The notes under the pieces are model-generated. The model had not been told where the DNA came from. It was given only the letters and a program-made list of their open reading frames with translations, and did no database searches. From the NCBI GenBank assembly GCA_026394605.1, contig JAPKXY010000027.1, positions 1-54,662 on the forward strand: DNA of 54,662 bases, in the 5' to 3' direction. Numbering within the stretch: position 1 is the stretch's first letter; each line of letters opens with the position of its first letter. The DNA is from Methanoregula sp. (GTDB lineage Archaea > Halobacteriota > Methanomicrobia > Methanomicrobiales > Methanospirillaceae). A program made the translations under genes and the position numbers. This document shows, piece after piece, positions 42,856-54,459 of the stretch.

Positions 42856-43140
42856 ATGACAGGAGATATGGCACCGGACAGGCAGGATAGTCAAAAGTCA
42901 TTTGAATGGATCATTCCCTTTGCTGGGGGAGTTCTCGTCCTTTTCAGTATTGCCATGTTTGCTATCTATGCCGGGAACATGGACGTCTACACCATCGCGA
43001 TTGCGCTCTTCGGTGTCGGGGGCGCTGCACTCTGGTTCGGGATTGCGCATTTGGATACCCAAAAAACTGATGATAAAATCGAGCACATCAAGGACAGGGC
43101 TGATCGGGTAATGAAGATCCTTGAGAGAAGGAAAAAGTAA
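42856..43140 (+). CDS. Small two-helix membrane protein with charged tail
   Basis: A 94-residue protein with two membrane segments (WIIPFAGGVLVLFSIAMFAIYA and VYTIAIALFGVGGAALWFGIA) and a charged helical tail ending MKILERRKK. The family is not recognised. The ATG at 42856 (MTGDMAPD) is one choice; a TTG at 42841 is another. An ATATATTTTTT TATA-like tract lies about 35-45 bases upstream. It sits just before the tRNA-Arg gene. Confidence 0.68.
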   Translation: MTGDMAPDRQDSQKSFEWIIPFAGGVLVLFSIAMFAIYAGNMDVYTIAIALFGVGGAALWFGIAHLDTQKTDDKIEHIKDRADRVMKILERRKK

Positions 43141-43241
43141 CCAGATCCATTCCTTTTTTATGCAGTTTCATTGGTCCGGAAAGGAAAACTACCAGACACA
43201 GATTAATTATGCAGGGCTCCCTATGTATTAGACGTTCATAT

Positions 43242-43316
43242 GGGCTTGTGGCTTAGCTTGGACATAGCGCCGGGCTTCTAACCCGGATGTCGGGGGTTCA
43301 AATCCCCCCAGGCCCG
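43242..43316 (+). tRNA. tRNA-Arg (anticodon TCT)
   Basis: A complete cloverleaf. The acceptor stem pairs GGGCTTG (43242-43248) with CAGGCCC (43309-43315), and G follows as discriminator. The anticodon arm CCGGG-CTTCTAA-CCCGG has TCT, decoding AGA. The T-arm is CGGGGGTTCAAATCCCCC. CCA is not encoded. A TATA-like TTAATTAT lies about 35 bases upstream. It is followed by the 3' end of the convergent nusA gene after 141 bases. Confidence 0.95.
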
Positions 43317-43457
43317 TTATTTTCTGCCATAAAAAAATACCGGTTAATCCGTCTTGGAACATGCACCACGAAGGCAGCAGCTCTCGATTTGCAATGTACG
43401 CGATACAGTCCCTCGAGGAACGCATAGATCCAAAATTCAAAATAGAAAAGAAAATTA

Positions 43458-43931
43458 TTATCGGGTCTGATCTGCGGTCTGCTCTTCTATCATCGGTTTC
43501 TGCAGTATCTGGACATCCATGATGTTGTGTTGGCGCTGGGCGAGCTTCTTTGCCTTGAAGATGTTTTTTCCGTCCTTGCCAATCGCAATGCCGCGGTCCT
43601 CGTCCCTGACCTCGACCTGAACGGTCTGCTCTCCGGGCTCACCCTCAAACGTCATCGAGGTGACCTGGGCGGGTAAAAAACAGTTCTTGATGAACTGCTC
43701 GGCGTTGTTGTTGTACTCGACGACCTCGATCTTCCTGCCCATGACTTCCGAGGCTTTCTTGATGCTCGCACCCTTTTTCCCGATCGCAAGCCCCATGTCG
43801 CCAGGGTTCACCACAAAGATGAGCCTGCCATTGCGCTCATCAATCACGCAGTCACGGCTGCCGGCGCCGGTCAGGCTCTCAAACTGGGAGATCAGGCGCA
43901 TGCAGTCTTCGGTAAGTTTTACTTCCGGCAT
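43458..43931 (-). CDS. nusA: NusA-like transcription factor (KH domains)
   Basis: A 157-residue archaeal NusA. It lacks the N-terminal polymerase-binding and S1 parts of bacterial NusA and consists of two KH domains with GMAIGKKGASIKKASEVMG-type (GLAIGKKGASIKKASE) and GIAIGKDGKNIFKAKKLAQ motifs. It is thought to act with RNA polymerase on the nascent transcript. It is the last visible gene of the polymerase operon and starts 1 base after the L30e stop. Confidence 0.93.
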   Translation of the reverse strand: MPEVKLTEDCMRLISQFESLTGAGSRDCVIDERNGRLIFVVNPGDMGLAIGKKGASIKKASEVMGRKIEVVEYNNNAEQFIKNCFLPAQVTSMTFEGEPGEQTVQVEVRDEDRGIAIGKDGKNIFKAKKLAQRQHNIMDVQILQKPMIEEQTADQTR

Positions 43932-43932
43932 A

Positions 43933-44223
43933 TTACGCCCTCTTTAAGGAAAGGATGTCTGACTCTCCCGGATCAACGACGGCAAGTGTGCTCACCATGA
44001 ACGGCTTACCACAGGCTTTGCCGAGTGCGACGCTCGATCCCTCGAACGTGTGGATAAAAAGATTCTGGTAGCTTTTCAGCTGGGTTCGGAATTTTTCCGG
44101 GCAGTTCTGTGCGATGACAACGATCTGTACCTTGCCCTCTTGGATGCTTTTTTGCGTGTTATGTTGACCGAGGATAACAGTTCCGGTTTTTATAGCTCTG
44201 CGCAGGGAGGAATTAAAATCCAT
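43933..44223 (-). CDS. rpl30e: Large ribosomal subunit protein L30e
   Basis: A 96-residue L30e, an RNA-binding protein of the 50S subunit related to L7Ae. Conserved segments are LRRAIKTGTVILGQHNTQKS, VIAQNCPEKFRTQL and GSSVALGKACGKPF. It lies between the polymerase A'' and NusA genes, the standard archaeal arrangement. The stop is followed 1 base later by the nusA start. Spacing and length are normal. Confidence 0.96.
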   Translation of the reverse strand: MDFNSSLRRAIKTGTVILGQHNTQKSIQEGKVQIVVIAQNCPEKFRTQLKSYQNLFIHTFEGSSVALGKACGKPFMVSTLAVVDPGESDILSLKRA

Positions 44224-44234
44224 TCACAATTCTC

Positions 44235-48043
<3,809 letters not shown>

Positions 48044-48054
48044 CGTAGACCTCC

Positions 48055-49869
48055 TTACACCACGTCCTCGAGTTTGAGGCGCGGGGCTATTCCCATACTC
48101 TTCATCTCGTCAAGCAACAGCTTGAACGCGTAACTCATCTCGACCGGGTAGATGTCCGTCTCGTTCCCGCATGCCAGGCAGCGGGTCATGTTGCGTTTCC
48201 GGTCAAGCATCGCGACCATGCCGCAGTGGGCGCAGACGTACTCCTGCACCTTGTCAGACTCATCAAGCAGGCGCTCTTTTAACGCCATTGCCGCGCCATG
48301 CCCGATCATCACGTCGCGCTCCATCTCACCGAACCGCAAGCCGCCTTCCCGGGCGCGACCTTCCGTCGGCTGGCGCGTGAGCACCTGCACCGGGCCACGG
48401 GAACGGGCGTGCATCTTGGACGAAACCATGTGGTAGAGCTTCTGGTAATAGATCACACCGATATAGACATCTGCCTTGAAGGGTTTGCCGGTGATGCCAT
48501 CATACATGACCTCCCGTCCGGTATGGGAAAACCCGAGCTTTTTCAGCGACTGCCGGATCGTGCTCTCCGACTCTCCACCGAATGCAGTGCCGTTGATGCG
48601 CCTGCCTTCGAGCGCACCTACTTTGCCGCCGATCATCTCGAGCATGTGCCCGATTGTCATCCGGCTCGGGATTGCATGGGGGTTGATGACAAGGTCTGGC
48701 GTTATGCCGCTTTCAGTGAATGGCATGTCTTCCTGCTGGGTAATCAGTCCGACGACCCCTTTCTGCCCGTGGCGGGAGGCGAACTTATCTCCTACTTCGG
48801 GAATGCGCAGGTCGCGGGTCTTGACCTTGACAAGGCGCGAGCTGTTCTCGCCTTCCGTGATGATGACGGTGTCCACGATGCCATGCTCGTTGCTGCGCAT
48901 TGTCACGGATGTGTCACGGCGTTTCTCAACCGTGATCAGGTCGCTTGTCGGTTCCTCGAGGAACCTTGGGGGTGAGGTCTTGCCGATCAGCACATCTTTT
49001 TCCATGACAACCGTTTCAGGGTTGATCACGCCGTCCTCGTCAAGGTTCTTGTACGCTTCCGCACCGTGGGCGCCGCTCACGTCCTCATCGGGGATCTGGA
49101 TCCGATCCACCTGACCACCGGGATACCTCCGCTCCTCGCCTTCGTATGTCCTGAAAAAGTGTGAACGCCCCAGTCCCCGGTCAATAGACGCTTTATTGAA
49201 AATAAGGGCATCCTCGATGTTGTAACCTTCATAGCTCAAAATCGCCACGACAAAATTCTGCCCCGCAGGCCGGTCGTCTGAGCCGATCAGCTCTGAAGTC
49301 TGGGTGTGGGTGAGCGGTTTCTGCACGTAGTGGAGCAGGTGCCCGCGGGTGTCAGGGCGCAGCTTCATATTCGCGGCGCCAAAGCCAAGCGCCTGCTTGA
49401 CCATGCCGGCACCCATCGTAACACGCGGACTTGCATTGTGCTCGGGGAACGGGACGTGCGCAGCACCGATTCCCAGGATAAGCGAGGGGTCGATCTCCAG
49501 GTGCGTGTGCTCGGGCGTCGCGTCCTCCGGGTTCATCGCGATGAAGAGGTCTTCCTCCTCTTCCGCATCGACAAACTCAATCATGCCGTGCCTGACGAAA
49601 TGGTCGAAATCAATTTCATGGCGTGCAAGTTTGTCAAGCTCGTCATCGCTGATCAGCGGTTTTCCCTCCCGCAGCACAATGAGCGGGCGCCGCGCCCTGC
49701 CGCGGTCAGTCAGGATTACGACATCGCCGTTATACTCCTTGTACGAGACGTTCATTTCGGCAGGGATGGCATTCTGCCGGCGCATGGCACGGATATTGTC
49801 TACCAATGACTTCCCGTCAGAGGCGAGGCCAATCAGTGCCCCGTCAACAAACACGCGTGACTTCTTCAA
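48055..49869 (-). CDS. rpoB1: RNA polymerase subunit B' (Rpo2C)
   Basis: A 604-residue C-terminal half of the second largest polymerase subunit, split as in methanogens and halophiles. Family segments include [20 protein letters not shown] and [19 protein letters not shown], and a C-terminal zinc ribbon ([23 protein letters not shown]). Its ATG overlaps the B'' stop by 4 bases. The split of B into B' and B'' supports a euryarchaeal methanogen. Confidence 0.97.
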   Translation of the reverse strand: MKKSRVFVDGALIGLASDGKSLVDNIRAMRRQNAIPAEMNVSYKEYNGDVVILTDRGRARRPLIVLREGKPLISDDELDKLARHEIDFDHFVRHGMIEFVDAEEEEDLFIAMNPEDATPEHTHLEIDPSLILGIGAAHVPFPEHNASPRVTMGAGMVKQALGFGAANMKLRPDTRGHLLHYVQKPLTHTQTSELIGSDDRPAGQNFVVAILSYEGYNIEDALIFNKASIDRGLGRSHFFRTYEGEERRYPGGQVDRIQIPDEDVSGAHGAEAYKNLDEDGVINPETVVMEKDVLIGKTSPPRFLEEPTSDLITVEKRRDTSVTMRSNEHGIVDTVIITEGENSSRLVKVKTRDLRIPEVGDKFASRHGQKGVVGLITQQEDMPFTESGITPDLVINPHAIPSRMTIGHMLEMIGGKVGALEGRRINGTAFGGESESTIRQSLKKLGFSHTGREVMYDGITGKPFKADVYIGVIYYQKLYHMVSSKMHARSRGPVQVLTRQPTEGRAREGGLRFGEMERDVMIGHGAAMALKERLLDESDKVQEYVCAHCGMVAMLDRKRNMTRCLACGNETDIYPVEMSYAFKLLLDEMKSMGIAPRLKLEDVV

Positions 49870-51431
49870 CGGACCTCACCCCCGATCTTCTCGACACCGA
49901 GTGAATGCAGAATCTTCATTACTTCTACCTCGTTGTCAACGCCTTTGCTGATCTCCACCATCTGTGCAAAGTTCTTCACAAGACCACAGTTTGGACCTTC
50001 AGGGGTCTCGCTGGGACAGATCCTGCCCCATTGGGTCGGGTGCAGATCGCGCGCTTCGAAGTGGGGTTGTGAGCGCGAGAGCGGGGAGATGACCCGGCGC
50101 AGGTGAGAGAGCACACTCATGTGATCGATGCGATCCAGCAGCTGCGAGACGCCGGTCCTCCCACCTACCCAGTTGCCGGTTGCAAGCGGGTGGAGCAGCC
50201 GTTCAGTCAGCACATCAGCACGCACCGCAGTTGCAATCGACAGGTCACGGTGGCGCATGCTCGCCCGCTCGAGCTGGTACTTGATATCCCTTGTTAAACG
50301 ATTGAGCGAGATGCGGAACAGATCCTCCATCAGATCACCGGCGAGTTTTAAACGCTTGTTGGAGTAGTGATCCTTATCATCGATCCGGCGTTTATCGAGC
50401 ACGAGGTCAAAACAGGCTTCCGCCATGCGACCCAGAAAGTGCGCCTTGGCGAGGCGTTCGCTATGGATTGATTCCAGGTATCCCTCATCGCCTTCCTTGA
50501 GGGTCCCGTGCTGGAAATTAAGGTGGGGCAGCAGGTAGTTGTCCAGCACGAACTCAGCACGCTTACGCTGGTAGTCCTTGGTCTGGTTCGGTGCCAGTTT
50601 CTTCCCTACGTACATGATGCCACAGTCCACCGAATCGCACTCGCTCTCTTCGAGGTTCTGCATCATGAAGGTAAGGATTTCCTCATCGGTGGAGACCGCG
50701 TTCACGACTTCCTGATCATTGGTCAGGCCCAGTGCCCGCATGAGATCGACAAACTTCAGGTGCCCTGCCACCGAGGGGAACGAGACTTCTAAAAGATTCT
50801 TCTTGTTTCGTTCGACCACGACAAGGGCACGGTACCCCCGGAACTGGGAGAAGACCTTTGCAACATAGATGCGCTCGTTATAGCGCTCGGTAAATTCGGT
50901 CATGATCTTATTGGAGGCAAGATCTTCAAGTGTCATGAGCACCCGCTCGGTACCGTTCACGATAAAATAACCGCCAGCATCAAAGGCATCCTCGCCATGG
51001 GCAACCCGCTCAGCACCATTCATACCGAACAGATTACAGGAGGCCGACCCCACCATGATGGGCAGCTGTCCGATCGTGGTTATCACCGGTTCCTGCCGGT
51101 CGTCACCTTGTACAAGCGTGAGACCGAGATGTATCGGCGCCGCGTAGGTGAGGTTCCTGAGCCGGGCTTCACTGGGGTACAATTCACCCTGCGATCCGTC
51201 CGCCTCCCGCACGAGGGGCTTTTTCACCACGATTGTTGCCAGTTCCACCCAGACCGGCTCGTTGTTCTTTCCGCGGTTCTCGATATCGGTCTCGATGACC
51301 CGCTGTTCGTCCACGACCTTCTGAAGATTGTGGGTTAAGAAATGGTTGAAGGAGTCAAGCTGGTGCCGCGCCACGTGCTCCCGTGAAAAATATGCCCGAG
51401 ATAATACACTTCTATCTATCAGATTGATCAA
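49866..51431 (-). CDS. rpoB2: RNA polymerase subunit B'' (Rpo2N)
   Basis: A 521-residue N-terminal half of the second largest polymerase subunit. Segments such as [40 protein letters not shown] and [20 protein letters not shown] are characteristic. It starts 7 bases after the RpoH stop and overlaps the B' start by 4 bases. Together B'' and B' form the wall and hybrid-binding part of the enzyme. Confidence 0.97.
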   Translation of the reverse strand: MINLIDRSVLSRAYFSREHVARHQLDSFNHFLTHNLQKVVDEQRVIETDIENRGKNNEPVWVELATIVVKKPLVREADGSQGELYPSEARLRNLTYAAPIHLGLTLVQGDDRQEPVITTIGQLPIMVGSASCNLFGMNGAERVAHGEDAFDAGGYFIVNGTERVLMTLEDLASNKIMTEFTERYNERIYVAKVFSQFRGYRALVVVERNKKNLLEVSFPSVAGHLKFVDLMRALGLTNDQEVVNAVSTDEEILTFMMQNLEESECDSVDCGIMYVGKKLAPNQTKDYQRKRAEFVLDNYLLPHLNFQHGTLKEGDEGYLESIHSERLAKAHFLGRMAEACFDLVLDKRRIDDKDHYSNKRLKLAGDLMEDLFRISLNRLTRDIKYQLERASMRHRDLSIATAVRADVLTERLLHPLATGNWVGGRTGVSQLLDRIDHMSVLSHLRRVISPLSRSQPHFEARDLHPTQWGRICPSETPEGPNCGLVKNFAQMVEISKGVDNEVEVMKILHSLGVEKIGGEVR

Positions 51432-51438
51432 CTCTGAA

Positions 51439-51690
51439 TTACTTCTTTGGTCTTCTGATCACAAGACGGTACGATTCAGCCCTGCCCGCTGTATGGCTGA
51501 TTCTTACGATGCGGATTACATTGTCGACCTTTGCGTCAATCGCCTTTACTGCAGGATCGTCATGGAAAATTTTTGGTAATTGTTCAGTCGTAATGTTGTA
51601 TTGGGAGAGCAGCGTTCTGACATCTTCCTCGCTCATTATAGTATGGTCTGGCACCATCGCGTGCTTCAACACATCAAGTTTGGTGCTCAA
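51439..51690 (-). CDS. rpoH: RNA polymerase subunit H (Rpo5) with TTG start
   Basis: An 83-residue Rpb5-C-like subunit: [22 protein letters not shown], then [12 protein letters not shown] and the end [11 protein letters not shown]. It sits on the lower jaw and contacts downstream DNA. The start is set at TTG 51690, where GGAGGT lies about 7 bases upstream; the ATG-initiated frame from 51765 runs into the tRNA region and is not RpoH-like. It is the first gene of the operon rpoH-B''-B'-A'-A''-L30e-NusA. Confidence 0.93.
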   Translation of the reverse strand: MSTKLDVLKHAMVPDHTIMSEEDVRTLLSQYNITTEQLPKIFHDDPAVKAIDAKVDNVIRIVRISHTAGRAESYRLVIRRPKK

Positions 51691-51743
51691 ATAAAAACCT
51701 CCGTAGCGATTACAAATCCTCTCAAATACATCACCGGAAAAAC

Positions 51744-51762
51744 CCACGATTTTTATTCGTGG
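51744..51762 (-). terminator. Hairpin with T-run between tRNA-Lys and rpoH
   Basis: On the minus strand CCACGA (complement of 51757-51762) pairs with TCGTGG (complement of 51744-51749) around a 7-base A/T loop, and the strand continues GGGTTTTTCC. The hairpin begins 3 bases after the tRNA-Lys 3' end and lies 54 bases before the rpoH start. It may end the tRNA transcript or help 3' processing of tRNA. Function is inferred from structure only. Confidence 0.5.
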
Positions 51763-51765
51763 CAA

Positions 51766-51839
51766 CGGGCCCGGAGGGATTTGAACCCCCGACCACCTGG
51801 TTAAAAGCCAGGCGCTCTACCGGACTGAGCTACGAGCCC
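51766..51839 (-). tRNA. tRNA-Lys (anticodon TTT)
   Basis: A complete cloverleaf on the minus strand: acceptor GGGCTCG pairs with CGGGCCC, discriminator G, D-arm GCTCAGTCCGGTAGAGC, anticodon arm CCTGG-CTTTTAA-CCAGG with TTT (Lys codons AAA/AAG), and T-arm CGGGGGTTCAAATCCCTC. No CCA is encoded. It lies directly upstream of the polymerase operon on the same strand. Confidence 0.95.
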
Positions 51840-51879
51840 CCAAGGTAAGACGTACAGCATTATTACAATGCAAGAAAAG

Positions 51880-51887
51880 TATATAAA
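51880..51887 (-). promoter_or_regulatory. Candidate TATA box for tRNA-Lys
   Basis: The minus strand reads CTTTTATATACTTTT here, with TTTATATA as the TATA element about 40-48 bases upstream of the mature tRNA 5' end. A leader of some 15-20 bases would be removed by RNase P. The surrounding 95 bases contain no gene. Confidence 0.55.
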
Positions 51888-51933
51888 AGTTCTTACAATA
51901 ATAGAAGTGATTTAACTCTGAGTATTGACTTTT

Positions 51934-52563
51934 TTAGAGATTACTGGTGAACAAGTCGTTGATCTCTTTCAACCGCGCCTCACTCGATGCAATTTTCTCT
52001 TCGAGTTTTGCGATGTCAGCGCGATCGGTCTCATTCACCTCTTTGCCCTTAATTACCATGCCGCTTGATGCCCGAAGGACATTAACCAGGTTTCTATCGA
52101 CATCGATGGTTTTCCGCAGCGATGAGTATTCCTCGAGAATCTTTGGGTCTAATCCCGCGTCCTTGGCTAGGAGCACCTCCATTGCCACATCTTTACGCCG
52201 TTCAAAGATCTGCTCGATTGATTCGAGGAGCTGCGCGGGGTTCACGGGTTTTGAGACAAAGTCATCTATGCTCATGCTGTGCTCCTGCGCCTCAGAAGGC
52301 GTGATCTTTTTTGCGGAGAACATGAGCACCGGGATCTCCTTTGTGACGGTGTTCTTTTTGATATTCTCGAGCGTCTCCCAGCCATCCATCGGTTCCATCA
52401 TGATATCTAAAAGGATGAGATCGGGCTTTGTTGTCCCAAGAAGGCAAAGGCACTCATCTCCACCGTGGGCGGCAATTGGCTGGTAACCCTTGCGTTTGAG
52501 CAGCGCCACGAGCCCGTCGACAATATAAGGGCTGTCATCCACGATCATGATGGTATTATTCAT
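51934..52563 (-). CDS. Response regulator with helical C-terminal arm
   Basis: A 209-residue protein. Residues 1-125 are a receiver domain with acidic pocket D9/D10, phospho-acceptor D53 in ILLDIMMEPMDGWETL and lysine K105 in FVSKPVNP. The remaining 80 residues are helical (AKDAGLDPKILEEYSSLRKTID, then AKLEEKIASSEARLKEINDLF), resembling a coiled coil and not a DNA-binding domain. It is closely similar to the next gene along the whole length, which suggests duplication. A histidine kinase is not in the window. It probably signals by protein contact. Confidence 0.92.
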   Translation of the reverse strand: MNNTIMIVDDSPYIVDGLVALLKRKGYQPIAAHGGDECLCLLGTTKPDLILLDIMMEPMDGWETLENIKKNTVTKEIPVLMFSAKKITPSEAQEHSMSIDDFVSKPVNPAQLLESIEQIFERRKDVAMEVLLAKDAGLDPKILEEYSSLRKTIDVDRNLVNVLRASSGMVIKGKEVNETDRADIAKLEEKIASSEARLKEINDLFTSNL

Positions 52564-52694
52564 ATGCGTTCACCTCAGGTGAGAGAGGGGTGCTGGAGTG
52601 CACGGGCAGAACACGTACACATTTCCACACCATGTAACCGCCGCATGAAGTTCCACTAAACGGTGTCCTCTTATTATCTGCCGCTGCGACAATT

Positions 52695-53339
52695 TCAACC
52701 TGTTGCATCCTTGGAGAGGGTACCCGAGAGCTCATCCTTGATCTGCTGGAGCCGTCCCTCTTGGAACTTGATATTGGTTTCCATGCTCTTGATCGCACGG
52801 GAGATATCCTCAGAAACTCGCATCTTTACATCATTGATATTGTATGTCGTTTCGAGGATCTTCAATAACCGTTTGTTGACATCGATGCTTTTACTAAGCC
52901 GTGCATATTCGCTGATCACCTGTGCGTCAAATCCAGACTGGCGGGCGATGTCAACATCAGATTTGATCGCCTGCCGCCGGTTGAGCACGTGCTCGATTGC
53001 GTCATACAGCTCCCGGTGGGTGATGGGCTTTAACACGTAGTCCTCAATATAGATCCCGTACTCCTGCGCTTCGACAGGGGTGAGCTGTTTTGCTGTGAGC
53101 ATAAGCACCGGAATCTCCTTTGTTGACAGGTTCTCCTTGATGCGTTCCAGCGTCTCCCAGCCATCCATCGGCTCCATCATGATATCTAAAAGAATGAGAT
53201 CGGGCGTGACAGTCTTAAGAATTTCAAGGCACTCTTCCCCACCGTATGCGGCAACCGTGCGATACCCGCCACGCTCAAGCATGGTGACAAAAACATCGAC
53301 AATGAACGGGCTGTCATCGACAACCATAATCGTATACAT
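52695..53339 (-). CDS. Response regulator with helical C-terminal arm, paralogue
   Basis: A 214-residue receiver protein beginning MYTIMVVDDSPFIVDVFV, with phospho-acceptor D52 in LILLDIMMEPMDGWETL and lysine in VLKPITH. The helical arm contains SEYARLSKSIDVNKRLLKI and KSMETNIKFQEGRLQQIKDEL. The ATG at 53339 shares TGATG with the roadblock stop; a GTG codon precedes it. Homology to the gene at 51934 covers both the receiver and the arm. The arm of this type is shared by both paralogues and is therefore functional. A 131-base gap separates it from the second gene. Confidence 0.92.
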   Translation of the reverse strand: MYTIMVVDDSPFIVDVFVTMLERGGYRTVAAYGGEECLEILKTVTPDLILLDIMMEPMDGWETLERIKENLSTKEIPVLMLTAKQLTPVEAQEYGIYIEDYVLKPITHRELYDAIEHVLNRRQAIKSDVDIARQSGFDAQVISEYARLSKSIDVNKRLLKILETTYNINDVKMRVSEDISRAIKSMETNIKFQEGRLQQIKDELSGTLSKDATG

Positions 53340-53698
53340 CACATCACTTCCCCTATCTTTTGAGCAATTGATAGAATCTGGTCATGGGCTTTTCCCTGAT
53401 CTGCCCGGTTGTCAAGAATCGCAGCAACGAGAAAATTGTCGCCGGCACCCATCACCATGATGGAAGAGTCGAAACCGCGAATCGTCACCGAGTCCATGGA
53501 ATGCATCCTGATGATATTTGCCGCAGATTCCGCAGACGCAAGGATGGTTGCCGTGAGTGCGCCAAACCACGGTTCATTCAGTTCACGTTCAAAGGATTTT
53601 CCCGCGACAATGCCGTCCCGGGATACGACAGCACATGCAGCCACACCATCGACCGATCGGATTTTATCGATAAAACCGGAAATTTTGTCCTTTAACAT
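53339..53698 (-). CDS. Roadblock/LC7 domain protein in a response-regulator operon
   Basis: A 119-residue roadblock/LC7 protein: FIDKIRSVDGVAACAVVSRDG, IVAGKSFERE, then a helix with ATILASAESAANIIRMH and the strand MDSVTIRGFDSSIMVMGAG. It precedes two receiver genes with a start/stop overlap (TGATG). ATG 53698 is chosen over 53713. This ties roadblock proteins to two-component signalling in this genome. A TATATAAGG element about 55-60 bases upstream on the minus strand probably drives the operon. Confidence 0.86.
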   Translation of the reverse strand: MLKDKISGFIDKIRSVDGVAACAVVSRDGIVAGKSFERELNEPWFGALTATILASAESAANIIRMHSMDSVTIRGFDSSIMVMGAGDNFLVAAILDNRADQGKAHDQILSIAQKIGEVM

Positions 53699-54074
53699 GG
53701 TATCCGCACCCAATAAACCAACCTTGGGTAATTCATAATACCTATGGGTTCCTTATATACATATCTTTTTTATTTGTGCCGTGATTTTCGGGTTGTTGGT
53801 AAAGTTATCACAAATGAGGGTAGTCCTGATCCGGTGACCTTTATCGTTCTTGTAGGCCCATATTATTCTGTGAATTTTTTTTTAGAAGAATACTTAAAAA
53901 TCCCTTTTTTTAACAAGGCAGTTCTCGTTCATATCATTTGAGGGAACGAATTGAATAGCATTATATATAATTCAACCAAGAGATTGTAACGGGTTAGAGC
54001 GGTGGCCGGGGCATCGCGATAGCGTCGTGCAGACATAGTGAAGAGTTCAGGTTCGGGCGGTTGCTGGTGAGACC
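53699..54074. other. A/T-rich intergenic region with two promoters and a GC-rich leader
   Basis: This 376-base stretch separates two divergent genes. Near 53751-53760 a TATATAAGG element on the minus strand suits the roadblock operon. The middle is A/T-rich, with one 65-codon frame (53744-53941) that is not protein-like. A TATA-like TTATATATAA at 53961-53970 faces the plus strand. From about 53990 to 54070 the sequence becomes GC-rich and can fold, with GCATCGCG/CGTCGTGC-type pairing near 54012-54032. This section would be the leader of the next gene, or a small RNA. Confidence 0.5.
53961..53970 (+). promoter_or_regulatory. Candidate TATA box upstream of 54075 gene
   Basis: TTATATATAA lies about 105-114 bases before ATG 54075 in A/T-rich DNA. 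Transcription should begin near 53992-53997, where the composition changes to GC-rich, so a leader of about 80 bases is expected. Such a long leader is unusual for an archaeal gene. Confidence 0.5.
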
Positions 54075-54296
54075 ATGGCATATGAAGCGTATTTACTGGT
54101 GATCTTCGGGCTTGCGATTTTTTTCCAGCAGTTCATCATGTACCTGATGTATGTAAGAATCAAACAACTGATACGGGAACTGGACACCATCGAAGGCAAG
54201 ATCAAGATCAGCGATAATGAATTGGAAAACCTTATCCAGCGGGTGGAAGAGTTCAAATATTACAATTACGGGGATGAATGGCAGAAATCCTCGTAA
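54075..54296 (+). CDS. Small membrane protein with coiled-coil arm
   Basis: A 73-residue protein: an N-terminal membrane helix (YLLVIFGLAIFFQQFIMYL, residues 6-24), then a charged helix (KQLIRELDTIEGKIKISDNE, ENLIQRVEEF) with coiled-coil character and a hydrophilic end WQKSS. No family is recognised. GGTGAG lies before the ATG. The layout is like small adaptor proteins that tether a partner to the membrane. Confidence 0.72.
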   Translation: MAYEAYLLVIFGLAIFFQQFIMYLMYVRIKQLIRELDTIEGKIKISDNELENLIQRVEEFKYYNYGDEWQKSS

Positions 54297-54364
54297 AAAA
54301 CGCACCAATTCCTCCTTGTGCAACGATAAGATAAATATGCCTTATGAACGAATAGTATGAAAGC

Positions 54365-54438
54365 GGGGCCATAGGGTAGCCTGGCCATCCTAGGAGACTG
54401 GGGGTCTTCTGACCTGCGTTCAAATCGCAGTGGCCCCA
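54365..54438 (+). tRNA. tRNA-Pro (anticodon GGG)
   Basis: A complete cloverleaf: acceptor GGGGCCA (54365-54371) pairs with TGGCCCC (54431-54437), discriminator A, anticodon arm GGAGA-CTGGGGG-TCTTC with GGG (codon CCC, CCU by wobble), and T-arm CTGCGTTCAAATCGCAG. CCA is not encoded. A TATA-like GATAAATATG lies at 54330-54339. Confidence 0.95.
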
Positions 54439-54441
54439 TCA

Positions 54442-54449
54442 TTTTTTTT
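54442..54449 (+). terminator. T-run after tRNA-Pro
   Basis: Eight consecutive T residues (54442-54449) begin 3 bases after the tRNA-Pro discriminator base and precede the DUF89 gene by 10 bases. This is a typical archaeal tRNA terminator. The DUF89 gene would then need read-through or its own promoter. Confidence 0.55.
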
Positions 54450-54459
54450 GCGGGATACC

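Noticed and set aside
43228-43440. Minus-strand frame of 70 residues across tRNA-Arg
   Set aside because: It contains the GGFEPPTSGLEARR sequence known as translated tRNA artefact.
43361-43522. Plus-strand frame of 53 residues after tRNA-Arg (RFAMYAIQSLEERIDP)
   Set aside because: It reads like protein for a stretch, but it is short, overlaps the end of nusA and has no ribosome-binding sequence; an integrase remnant was considered without support.
51580-51804. Plus-strand frame of 74 residues ending in tRNA-Lys
   Set aside because: It ends [10 protein letters not shown], the usual false peptide from a tRNA T-arm, and lies antisense to rpoH.
53744-53941. Plus-strand frame of 65 residues in the right intergenic region
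   Set aside because: A/T-rich, with aromatic and hydrophobic bias but no ribosome-binding sequence or family; a chance frame is more likely.
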